The translations under genes and the position numbers were made by a program. DNA of 64,000 nt, taken from Pyropia haitanensis. Lineage: Eukaryota; Rhodophyta; Bangiophyceae; Bangiales; Bangiaceae. The notes under the pieces are model-generated. The model was not told the origin of the DNA. It worked only from the letters and a program-made list of their open reading frames with translations, and did not search any database. This document shows positions 19,858 to 28,887 of the stretch, piece by piece. How positions within the stretch are numbered: position 1 is the first letter of the stretch; each line of letters begins with the position of its first letter. Location of the stretch: contig SDUX01000006.1 in the NCBI GenBank assembly GCA_008729055.1, forward strand, positions 1,993,501 to 2,057,500, in the 5' to 3' direction.

Positions 19858-22122
19858 ATGGTTCCTCGACGGCCGCTCCCCTCCTCCGTCCCTCTTCTCC
19901 ATCACTCTGCGCCTATGTGGCGCCTCTTGGTGGCGGCAGCCGCCCTCATCGCTGCGGCGCTCCTGCCCGGCCTCGTCACCGCGGCTCTGACACCCGCGTT
20001 TGGCGTCGTCCTCGCCGCCGCCGCAGTGCGGCGGCTGGCCACCGCCGCCACCGTCGCGGGGGTGCCCCTGCTGCTGGCCGCCCGCCGCCGCCGCTGCCTT
20101 TCGACGGGTGGCGGCGGCGGCGGCGGCGGCGGCGGTGGCAGCCCCCCCGCCCGCGGGGCGGCGGGCTCGGCGACTGGCTGGTCACCCCCGACGCGCGTGG
20201 CCGCCGCCGCCGCGGCCGCCGCCGCGGCGGCGTGGCCGCTGCTCGCGCCGGCGCTGCCCCACGCGCTCGGCGCGTACAGCGGTACGGTCGGGGCCGTCGC
20301 GGACGCGGCGTTTGAGGCGGCGACCGCGGGTGTGCCGCCGGCCGTCACGGCGTCGGGCGGGGGGTGGCTGGCCCGTGGCGTCGGCCGTGGGGTGGCCGCC
20401 ACTGGCGCCGGCCCCGCCGCTGCCGTCGGCGCCGTCACCGCCGCCGCGACCACCGCGGTGGGCGCGGCCGTGGTGGGCCCGCCGGCGGTGCTGGCCGCGG
20501 TAGCGACGGCGGCGGCGCTGCCAGACCGTTTGACCGCGGCGCCGCTGTGGTGGTGGGCCGCGCTGACGACGTTGGTGGTTGTTGCTGTCGCGGGGGCGCG
20601 GGAGGGCCTGTTGCCGGTGGTGGGTCAGGCGTGGGGGCGACCCGTGGCGGCGGCGGGGGGGGCAGTCACCGCCTGCCTGGCCATCGCAGCTGTGGCGGCG
20701 GTGGCGGGGGGCTTGCTGGGGGCGGCGGGGTCGCTTTCCTGGTCGGCAGTCCCCGCCGCGCACGACGGCCGAGGTGGCGTCAGCCGCCGACGCCGCGGCG
20801 CTGCGGCTGGCCGGGGGGCGGCAGTGGCTGCCGGCAGCGGGGTGGTCCCGCTGGTCGCCGCTGGGGCGGTGCCGCTCGTGGTCGTGGCGGCAGCGTTGTG
20901 GGCCGGCGCAGGGTCGCCGCCGCCCCCCCCCGACGGCTGGCTGCTGCATCCGCCGCCAGCCGCCGCGGCGGCCGCGGCGGGGCGGCCGCCGGTGGGTGTC
21001 GGCCCGGCGGGCGCGGCCTCGCACCGGCCGGGTGCGCCGCGACCGTCGCGGGTGTCGGTGGTGACGCATGCGTCGCGGGAGCACCAGCCGACGGTGCTGG
21101 CGGTGGACCACTCGCTTCTGGGCGGCGAGTGGGCGACGGGGGACACCATCTTTGGGGTGTTTAACGTCCATGAGGCGGTCGTGCTGAGCAAGGGACGCGC
21201 GGGGCGGCCGGTGGCCGAGGCGGCCGCGACGGCCCCCCCGCCCCCGCGCCGTCGCACGGCGCTGGTCCTTGGCCTCGGCGCGGGGTGCAGTGCCAAGGGC
21301 CTGACCGCCGCGGGCTACGCGGTCACGGGGGTGGAGGTGGACGCGGCGGTCGTGTCGGCCGCGGCGGACGCGTTTGGGTGCGCCCCCCCTCACTGTGGGC
21401 GGCTAGTCGTTGACGACGCCGCCGCGTTTGTGCGCCACGCCGTCGTGGCGGGCGACACGTACGACGCGGTGCTGCTCGACGTGTTTTCCGGGGGGGGGGT
21501 GGCGCTCCACCTGTTCACTCCGCCCGTGCTGGCCGACGTGGCGGCTGTCGTGGCGCCGGGGGGGGTGCTCGTCGTCAACACGGTGGCGCTGCTGCCGCCG
21601 ATGGAGCTCAACGGCACGCGGGCGTCGGGTGCAGCCGACGGCGTCGAGGACAAGAAGGACCAGCCGGGGCGACGCCTCCCCACACACTGGGCGGCGGGCG
21701 TGGCGTACGATGGCGTGCCCGCGGTGGCGGGTGCGCTCGCGCCCCTCTTCCCCCACCTCCGCGCGTTTGTGGACGTCCCCCCCGGGCGGTCCCTCCACAA
21801 CGTTGTCCTGTTTGCCGGCGCCACCACCGAGGCGGTCTCGTTTCGGCGTGCCGTGCCCGGCGATGCGGTGCTCGGCTCGACCATCCGCGCGGAGCAGCTG
21901 GCCGGTTTTGTCGACCGCGAGGTGACGGCCGCGGTGGCGGCCCGCGCGGCGGCCATGGCCGTCACTGGCGGGTATGGCGGCGGCGGCTGGGCGCGCGCGG
22001 CGCGCGGCACCCGCTGGGTTGACGCCATCCGGCGAGCGCAGGGCGTGAGCGCCGCTGAGCACTGGCGGGTCATGCGGCTGGTGCTGGGTGGGCCCGTCTG
22101 GGCTACCCTGGCGGCGGGGTAG
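19858..22122 (+). CDS. Membrane protein with C-terminal spermidine-synthase-like methyltransferase fold
   Basis: The protein is 754 residues from the ATG at 19858 (or 735 from the ATG at 19915). The N-terminal half (residues about 20-390) has several Ala/Val/Leu-rich hydrophobic segments separated by Gly-rich loops, and is probably polytopic. The C-terminal half from about residue 400 carries the polyamine-synthase/Rossmann signature: ALVLGLGAGCSAKGL near 467, an acidic GVEVDAAVV strand end, and YDAVLLDVFSGG near 535, followed by APGGVLVVN. YDAxxLDVFSG is typical of the spermidine synthase superfamily. Fused membrane/aminopropyltransferase-like proteins are known in bacteria. The typical catalytic aspartate context of true spermidine synthases is not obvious, so another small-molecule or protein methyl/aminopropyl transfer is possible. 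The frame is intact and intronless. Confidence 0.8.
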   Translation: MVPRRPLPSSVPLLHHSAPMWRLLVAAAALIAAALLPGLVTAALTPAFGVVLAAAAVRRLATAATVAGVPLLLAARRRRCLSTGGGGGGGGGGGSPPARGAAGSATGWSPPTRVAAAAAAAAAAAWPLLAPALPHALGAYSGTVGAVADAAFEAATAGVPPAVTASGGGWLARGVGRGVAATGAGPAAAVGAVTAAATTAVGAAVVGPPAVLAAVATAAALPDRLTAAPLWWWAALTTLVVVAVAGAREGLLPVVGQAWGRPVAAAGGAVTACLAIAAVAAVAGGLLGAAGSLSWSAVPAAHDGRGGVSRRRRGAAAGRGAAVAAGSGVVPLVAAGAVPLVVVAAALWAGAGSPPPPPDGWLLHPPPAAAAAAAGRPPVGVGPAGAASHRPGAPRPSRVSVVTHASREHQPTVLAVDHSLLGGEWATGDTIFGVFNVHEAVVLSKGRAGRPVAEAAATAPPPPRRRTALVLGLGAGCSAKGLTAAGYAVTGVEVDAAVVSAAADAFGCAPPHCGRLVVDDAAAFVRHAVVAGDTYDAVLLDVFSGGGVALHLFTPPVLADVAAVVAPGGVLVVNTVALLPPMELNGTRASGAADGVEDKKDQPGRRLPTHWAAGVAYDGVPAVAGALAPLFPHLRAFVDVPPGRSLHNVVLFAGATTEAVSFRRAVPGDAVLGSTIRAEQLAGFVDREVTAAVAARAAAMAVTGGYGGGGWARAARGTRWVDAIRRAQGVSAAEHWRVMRLVLGGPVWATLAAG

Positions 22123-22193
22123 CGTGGCACCGGCGCAATTGGGAGAAGGGGTGGGGGGGGCAGTGGGGAAGGGGCCACGCACCGGTCGTACCG

Positions 22194-22653
22194 ATGGCAA
22201 TGCGATTCGTTCAGGCCTGGCTCGATTCTATCGCGGCCCCGACGGCGTGCCCCGTGCTCGTCGAAGGTCCGGTTCTACGCCAACCCCCCTGTCGTGACGA
22301 TGGAGTTTGTCAAGGGCAAGGAAGCTACGGAGGAGCAGCTAGCTGCGTCCACCCCCGACGACGAGGAGGGCGCTTGTGCCATTGCCTCGGCTGTGGTCTG
22401 GCTGGCGCACCGCGGACTCATCTACTACGACTTGCGGGAGCCAAGCATCCTGGTGGACTCTGGCGGGTGCTGGCGCCTCATTGACTATGACGACATGGTG
22501 ATGGTCGAGCCTGGCTCCGTCCAGAGCGTCGGAGACGTGAAGGCGGTGCTGCAGAGCGAGCAACACCTTTATCAACTGGACGGCGTTTTAGCGGCGTTCA
22601 CGCGCTTCCCGAAGCTGCTGGAGTTCATCGATCACGCTTTTCAATCGGAGTGA
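22194..22653 (+). pseudogene. Truncated kinase-like fragment (C-lobe only)
   Basis: An open stretch ending at 22653 reads like the end of a protein-kinase-like or phosphotransferase fold. It contains WLAHRGLIYYDLREPSILV, matching a catalytic loop, followed by WRLIDYDDM in place of the metal-binding DFG. At the position where kinases have the loop Asn (DLKPEN), this sequence has Ser (DLREPS). The frame upstream reads sensibly from about 22262 (SKVRFYANPPVVTMEFVKG), but no glycine loop or ATP lysine is found. It may be a degenerate kinase effector-like gene or a 5'-truncated piece. It begins the row of broken genes that follows. Confidence 0.55.
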
Positions 22654-22662
22654 AGTGATTGT

Positions 22663-22796
22663 GTGTTGCTGCTGCCGTTGGTCCCGCCGCCCGTGACGCT
22701 GACCGAGGCCCGTGCCGACGTGCGGGGCGTCAACGCCTTCCTCGGGACGTACACCAACTTTGGCAATCTGATGGACCTGGCGGCGCTGGCGGCGTG
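22663..22796 (+). pseudogene. Amidase/allophanate hydrolase-like fragment
   Basis: About 40 codons on the + strand read VTLTEARADVRGVNAF, then LGTYTNFGNLMDLAALA. The word LGTYTNFxNLxDLxAxA is a hallmark of the amidase-signature enzyme allophanate hydrolase. The similarity stops abruptly near 22795, where antisense APC10-like coding begins. No start, catalytic Ser-Ser-Lys triad or remaining domain is present, so this is only a relic fragment. Confidence 0.6.
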
Positions 22797-23032
22797 TAGC
22801 TCTTGTCCGCCCCGTAATCCACCAGCAGCCGCACCTGCACCAGCCGCCGCGCCACGGGGGACACCCCCGTGATGGTGTGGGGCTGGGGGCCATCCGACTG
22901 CCAGTACGTGTCGGAGCGAGCGTCGACCATACGGGCGACGCCCGCGCCAGCGCTGGCTGACGTCACCAGCCACGAGCAGGAGCGGGTCAGGTGCTGCAGC
23001 GGCCGGCCCGCCGCGTCGTAAAGGGCCGTCAC
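22790..23032 (-). pseudogene. APC10/DOC1-domain fragment (antisense)
   Basis: On the minus strand about 80 codons match the core of anaphase-promoting complex subunit 10: AGAGVARMVDARSDTYWQSDG followed by PQPHTI, then LLVDYGADKSYTP. The (D/N)xxxDTYWQSDGxQPH and DYxxDxSYTP motifs are characteristic of the DOC ligand-binding fold. After SYTP the expected RVG-xxxx strand is absent: the frame runs into unrelated codons and stops. No start codon is found for the first part (the frame opens with GTG at 23032). It is therefore a partial copy, and a complete APC10 gene should exist elsewhere in the genome. Confidence 0.7.
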
Positions 23033-23311
23033 GGCGGCGGCGTTGGGGGCAGTCGCTGGCGCTGACGCCCAGCTGTGCGGCTATCAGCCCTGACGCGCCC
23101 GCGTCACGGCACCCCCCTTCTCCCCGACCCTTCGACGTCATCGCTCCCAACCCTGTAGCGCTGCTACTTCATGACAACCGCCGCTCGACGCTCTCCGACA
23201 CTCCCGCCGCCGAGATCATTCCCGGGCGAGGGAGGCTCCCTCGGTGCCCAGCCACGCCTCGTGTGGGGCGCGCTGGGTGCCGTCGCTGTTCCCGTCGGCC
23301 GTCGGCCGGCC

Positions 23312-24294
23312 ATGGCCACGGGGGACCTGGAGGCGGGCTTGGGCGGCGGCCGCCGGGGAGTGGTGACACCCTTGAGGCGCCTCGTGCCGGCGGTGGTGGT
23401 CAAGGGAGCCGCTCCACGCCCGCCAGCGGCGGGCGGCTGCGACGGCCGCGACGTTGACAACGGCGCGGATGACTTTGTCTCGGCTGACGGCTCGCACCCC
23501 GTTGCCATGAGCCCAGACCACCCCCGCGCCCTCCCGTCGGTGCTGTCGGTGATGCAAGCGGCAGCGGGCGAGTTTTTCGGCGTCTTCCTCGTCCTCTTCT
23601 TCACCACCTCGGCGGTGGTGGCGAAGACGACGGGCAGCCCGCTGGCGTCGCTGGTGGACGTGACGCTCATGGCCTGGCCATGGCCATCTCCCGCTCGGGG
23701 GGGCATCTCAACCCCGCGCTGTCGATTGCCGTTTCGATCTTTCGGCGCGGCAGCCTGCCGCTGTGGGAGCTCCCCATTTTTGTGGTTGCCCAGGTGGCGG
23801 GCGCGACGACGGGCGCGGCGCTGACGTACGAGCTCTACCGCCGGCCCATTGCGGTGTTTGTGGCGGCGGCGGGGCTGTCACGCTCGTTGACCGACGCGGT
23901 TGCGACCGGCTCCATCTTTTTCTGCGCCTTCCCGCGGGCGCCGACCTCAGTGGCGGCCTAGACACCGCCGTGGCCACGTGGCCCGCTGGCCTCGTCGACG
24001 TTGGCACGGTGTTCCTATCCGAGGCGCTCGTGTCGACGGTGCTGGACAAGCGGACGGTGAGCGACCTGGGCCAAGAGACGGCCATTCGGGCGCTGGCGAC
24101 TGGGGTGCTCGGCCCCATCTCCTCGGCTGCTTGATCCCCGCACGGGACCTCGGACCCCGCGTCGTCGCCGCGATTGCTGGGTGGAAATTGGCGTTCCCCG
24201 GGGACCGTGGGTACATGGCGGCACCCCAGCGTTGGCGTGCTGGTGTATGACTGGGTCCTGTCGGCTGGCCTGGACCGTATCAAGGACGAGTAAC
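23312..24294 (+). pseudogene. Aquaglyceroporin (MIP family) pseudogene
   Basis: Pieces of a glycerol-facilitator-like channel are spread over the three frames. They are AAAGEFFGVFLVLFFTTSA (helix 1), then SRSGGHLNPALSIAVSIF with the first NPA box, AQVAGATTGAALTYELY, VGTVFLSEALVSTVL, then CLIPARDLGPRVVAAIAGW and a C-terminus LVYDWVLSAGLDRIKDE ending at 24294. The second box reads IPARD instead of NPARD; the Asp after Arg marks the glycerol-conducting branch. Frame breaks lie near 23670-23690, 23935-23945, 24110-24135 and 24200-24240, and none is in a long homopolymer. Because one pore asparagine is lost too, I read this as a genuine pseudogene. The 5' limit is uncertain. Confidence 0.78.
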
Positions 24295-25435
24295 GGGGGT
24301 GTGGCATTTAACGTGGAGCAGCGAAGCAAAACTGGTTTGTACTCGATACACCGAGACGGAGGGAGAGGCGGTTGAGCCCCTGCCAAGAACATGCGGCCGG
24401 CAGCTCTGTGCCTGCCAGACGGTGTGGAGCCTCGGAGGAAGAAGAGAGGCTGAAGCAGCGGCGGCACCGCCACTGGCCAACGACCATGCAAAGAACGGTG
24501 TTGCGGCTGCTCAGGTGGCCGTGGCCGTCTGGCGGTACATTTAGGCGCGAGCCCGTCATGGCGGGCATCTCTCCCCAACGGCGGCCGTGGCATGTCTCTC
24601 ACGAAGTGGGCTGCTTGTCCGTATACGAAAATTCCTGGTACATTCAAACTCAGATTCAGTTGTGATCCCTAAATACGACTGTGATCTCGATCTGGACCAG
24701 AGCTTTCGTTGTAATTGTGCCGGTTGAGCGCTGTTGATCAACCGCTGCTGTACCGCTGTGCTGCCCTCTACTCTCCCCTGTCGCTGCACCCGCTCCGAAC
24801 ATGTGGCTCGCGTCTCCGCCACACCCGTCCGCGACGGCGCTGATGGCGGTCATGTCCGGCCGCTGGTGTCCTACATGAGCGGCGGATGGCGCGGGGCTGC
24901 CCTCTCCGCTGCGGCATCGGATTTCCCGGCAGGCAGCAGCGGCGGTGCGGGCGGGACCCCCTTTCTTATTGCGCGGCGACACGGCGGCGCGCCCGCGCAC
25001 GACCCGCGCACGGGAGAGCATGGGGCGGCCGGCCATGGACGGGAGGGGAGGGGGGGAGGCGGTGTGGCTCCGTCCCCATCACGCTCAATTCTAGGGGCGG
25101 CGCGCTTGGGGCTCCAACCTAGACGTTGACGCCGTTTTGGGTGGTGTATGCGGCGGGGTGGCTTTTTGCAGCGTACCCCCCTGCAGGCACCTGCCGGCAC
25201 CTGCCGGCACCTGCCAGGTCGTCCCCTTGTGTTGGCCGCTACTGCTGCCGTACCTGCGTGCGGCGGGGCGTCGCTCTGGGGTGGCGGCCGGTGGCCAGCG
25301 GCGGCACGAGGGCGGCGGTGCGGGGCGGTTCGGGTGGTGTGGAAGGTACTGCTGCGTGCATGCACCAACGGTCGCTGGTGGTGGGGTGCTGGCAGTACGT
25401 CGTGGCAGTGGCCGGTGTGGCTCCATCCGCCGGGG
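24295..25435. other. Intergenic region with a small GGCACCTGCC tandem repeat
   Basis: The composition is mixed, and AT-richer at 24600-24720. Three tandem GGCACCTGCC-like decamers lie at about 25177-25213 upstream of the next gene. No gene could be supported. Confidence 0.45.
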
Positions 25436-28400
25436 ATGGAGCCGTCTTACCCGCCCCCTGCCACCGCCCCCTCCCAAACCATGATGGCCGAGTCAAAGGC
25501 ATCAGCCGGTGGTGGCGGCGAGCGCCCAAGGCACCAGCCCACAGATGCGGTCGCGGCGGCGGCGACAGGGGCGGTGGATGGTCCGGTGTCGGACGCGGGC
25601 CAAGCCGGCCCGTCTCCGCCCCCGCGTTTGCCCGACAGCGGCGACGCGCCGTCGGCGGGTGGGCCACCTCCACCCGCCGAGTCACGTCTGGCGCCTGCGG
25701 GGGTGTCGGACGGCTCCCACCACCCGCAGGATCCAGTGGCAGCGGGCGACGCGGTACGGGTGGTGGCCGCGCCGGCGGTGGCGCGCCCCGACGCGCCCGC
25801 CCCCGGCGGCGACCCGATGGCCCCGGGCGCGGGCGGCGGCGATGCGAGGGGGCCAAGGAGAAAGCGGTCGGCCGAGTTGCGGGGCCCGCCCGCCAGTGGG
25901 GGGTCCACTGCCGACAGGGGTGGGGGCGGGGGGGGGGGGGGCGGCCGGCGGCGGCTGGGCGGTCTGCTGAGCGCGCCGCCTCGGCTGGTGCGGTGCCCAA
26001 AGCCGGCGGCGGCGCGGTCGACGCGGCGTCGGCCGAGGCAGGGGGGCCGTCCAAGGCCACCAAGACGTCGGTGCGGGGGCGCTCACGCAAGGCATCGACC
26101 CCACGGGCGGCAACGACTGTTGGTGTGTCTCGTCCGCTCGTAGCGCCGGGCGACACGGACGGTGGACAAGCCTGCCGGCGTGTTGACAGGTCGGTGGCGG
26201 GTAGGGTGGTAGCGGCAGAGGTGGCTACGTTGCCAGCTGACGTGCACGTGGCAACGGGGGCGTGTTCATCGCCAGACGCGGTTGGCGGTGCTGATGTGGG
26301 TGCCGGGGGGCCGGCACCGGCGGCGGCGGCTCCGGTCGCGGTCCCGCCACCGGCCCTTCAGATACAGTTGCCGTCGCATGTGGCCGCCCGGTCATTAAAC
26401 GCCACGATGCCGGCGACCAACCCGCCCAGGACTGTGGCGGTGGTGGAAGGGGCACCGACCCCTGACGTGATGAGTGGTCCGGCAAGCGTGGTGCCCCTGT
26501 CGGCCGACCCGCTGGCTTCGGAGCCACCCGGCGGCACCGCTCCGGTCGAGGCGCTCGACGGCGGCACACTGCCGCAAGAGACAGACGAGGCCACCGCGGT
26601 CGCAGGGATCGCTGCCGCACCGGACGGCGCCGGCAGCGGTGGCGACGACGGCGGTGGTGGCGGTGGTGGCAGGCAGCCGCAGGACGCCACGTCTCCGTCA
26701 GCAGGCCAGGTGGCGGCGCTGCCACCTGTAGCCGCTATCGACGCCAAGGAGGTCGTACGGACGGCCAAGTCGTTCAAAGGTTCCCGCGTGCGATCGGCAA
26801 AAGCCAAGACCGCCCGCTCGTCCCGGGCCGTCAAGGATGGTGTTGGGGTGCCCAAGGCTCCCCGATCCGCCCGCAGCCACGACGCAGCAGCGGCCAAGAC
26901 GGAGCTGACCCCCCGCACACCCAGTCGCAACAAGCCACAGGTTGCAGAGGTGCCCAGTGGCAGCGCAGGGTGCGTGGCGGGACCCGCCACCCTGCAAGCT
27001 GCGACCGTGGCCGTCGGCGAGCGATCGCCTCTGTCACCAGAAGAGCTTGGCGCAGCCGCCGCGGAGGAGGCCCCGGCTGTGGAGGTTGCAGAGGCTGAGC
27101 CGGTAGTGCCCGAGCCGGCAGTGCCCGCTGGTGTGGCCAGTGCCAAGACCGCCGCAGCGGTTGTATCGGCGGCCGCTGCGGGCACAGCGGGCAACACGCC
27201 TGGTGCGGGACTACTTCCCCCTAATGGTGCGGCGGCTGCCTCTGTTGTCACCCAGTCGTTGCCCGCTGCGACGCCGCACGTCGCCGACGCCGGGTCACCA
27301 TTGCTCGAAAAGGTACCTCCCCTCGCTGAGGAGTACAGGCGACAACGCAGCCGCTCTGAGCCCGCTGTCCCTGGTTCACGCAAGGCACGGGTCAGCGGCG
27401 TTTCGAGCCACCTCTCGTCTGCCAGTAGTGCCAGCCGTCACATGGGTGGTGCCGGTAGCAGCAGTGCCGGTGGTGGTGGCGCGCACGGTGGCAGCAGCGG
27501 CACCTTCTCCGACTCGATGCTGTCCAACGGTTCGGCCAACGGGTCGTTGCGGCTCGCGCTGGCGCTTTCGCGCGCCAGCTCGTCAACCTCGTCGTTGACG
27601 TTGCCGGCGACGACAGAGAACTTGGCCGCATCAGCCCGCATCGCGAACGGGTCGGCTGTATGCGTCGCCAACACCCGCCGTCCGCCATCGACGGCACGGG
27701 CGCGCAACCACGGGGCGTCCCCGTCGCTGAGTATGGGTAGTGGCCGTCGCGTCGCACCTCACGCGCCCTCATCGCTGCGGGACCTGCGCAAGGTGTCTGG
27801 CGCGTTTGGTGGGCGGCTGCTTGCTTTGCGGCGCGAGCGGTCGGTGGGGCTTCACGACGGCCGGGGGGGTGGCGGCGACGGCAGCGGCGGTGACGAGCTG
27901 TCGGGGAAGGCAGCGGGCATCGCGGCCCGCCTCGGGTCGTTTGATCATGGGGGCCTGCTGGGGTCGAGAAAGGCCGCCCGTGACGCGGCGACTGTGGAAT
28001 CGTCCCCGTCCCTGTTGGGGGCGGCGGACTCCCCGGGTGGCACCCCCCCATTGCGGCGCATTTACGCTTCCAACGGGGGCAACCGCTTCTTAGCGTCGTC
28101 TTTTTCGGGCGGCACCAGCTCGTCTCGCCGACTGGGCGCACTGCTACGGGCCGCGAGCGGGGCGGCGGGGTCGGCCACCGCGGGCATGGCGGGGAGGTCG
28201 TCGAGCCGTGTACGCCCGTCACGCAGTGGCCACCTGGGCACCGACGCGGTGCCGCCCGGCGGCGGTGGGGGTGGCAGTGGCAGTGGCAGCGGCGGCAGTG
28301 GTGGCGACGTACCGAACCTCGATGATCTCACGGATGCCTCTGCGCGCACCTGCCGCGTTGCGCCAGCGTCGTCGACCTCGTCGAACTTGTCGTTGTCGCC

Positions 28401-28887
28401 CGCGGCCAAGGCGGCGGCGATCAGTTCGCCAACCTTTGCCTCGAGCGACCGCCTCGGTCGGCGGGCCGAGGGGCCCAGCCAAGGAGACCGCCATGATGGG
28501 GCGTCCAAGATTGCGGCCTTGATACACACGGACCGGGGGCGGGCGGCCAAGCCGGCCGAGCGGATGTTTGCAACGGAGCTCACATCGGTCAACCAGCTGG
28601 TGGCGAGCAACGTCCAGTTTCGGGAGACGGACATGGCCTCTGGCGGCCGCCGCGTGTCGGCGCGCCTGCGGCGACGGCCAGTGTCGGTGCCGGCCGTGGG
28701 GGGAGCCACCGTCATGCCGCCGTTGGCACACAAGGTGGCGGGGGGGGCGGGGAAGGACGCGGACGCGCGGCGGAGGTTTGGCCAGCCGCCGCGGCTCGAG
28801 CTGCCGCCGCCGGATAAGGCAGTGGAGGGGAGCGCGTCGGCGGGAGAGCTGCGGCTGAGCAGTCCTGTGTCGCCACCCCCCTCGTGA
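25436..28887 (+). CDS. Large disordered Ala/Ser/Gly-rich protein (about 1150 aa; one frame step in a G run)
   Basis: The best start is the ATG at 25436 (MEPSYPPPATAPSQTMM). The first 160 codons are in one frame, and the rest, to a stop at 28887, in another. The two join inside the 14-G run at 25928-25941 if one base is added, giving about 1150 residues. The N-terminus is Pro/Ala/Gly-rich. The middle has several basic SRRP-like sites (SFKGSRVRSAKAKTARSSR), then a Ser/Gly-rich part with RRLGALLRAASG. The C-terminus contains TSVNQLVASNVQFRETDM and RRVSARLRRRPVSVP. No catalytic domain, membrane span or signal is visible. The many basic-Ser clusters suggest a phosphorylated, possibly cytoskeletal or nuclear protein. 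Function is unknown. Confidence 0.7.

Noticed and set aside
25928..25941. Programmed -1/+1 frameshifting at G runs
   Set aside because: It would need to occur in at least seven unrelated genes, with several shifts in one gene. Homopolymer length error explains all of them more simply.
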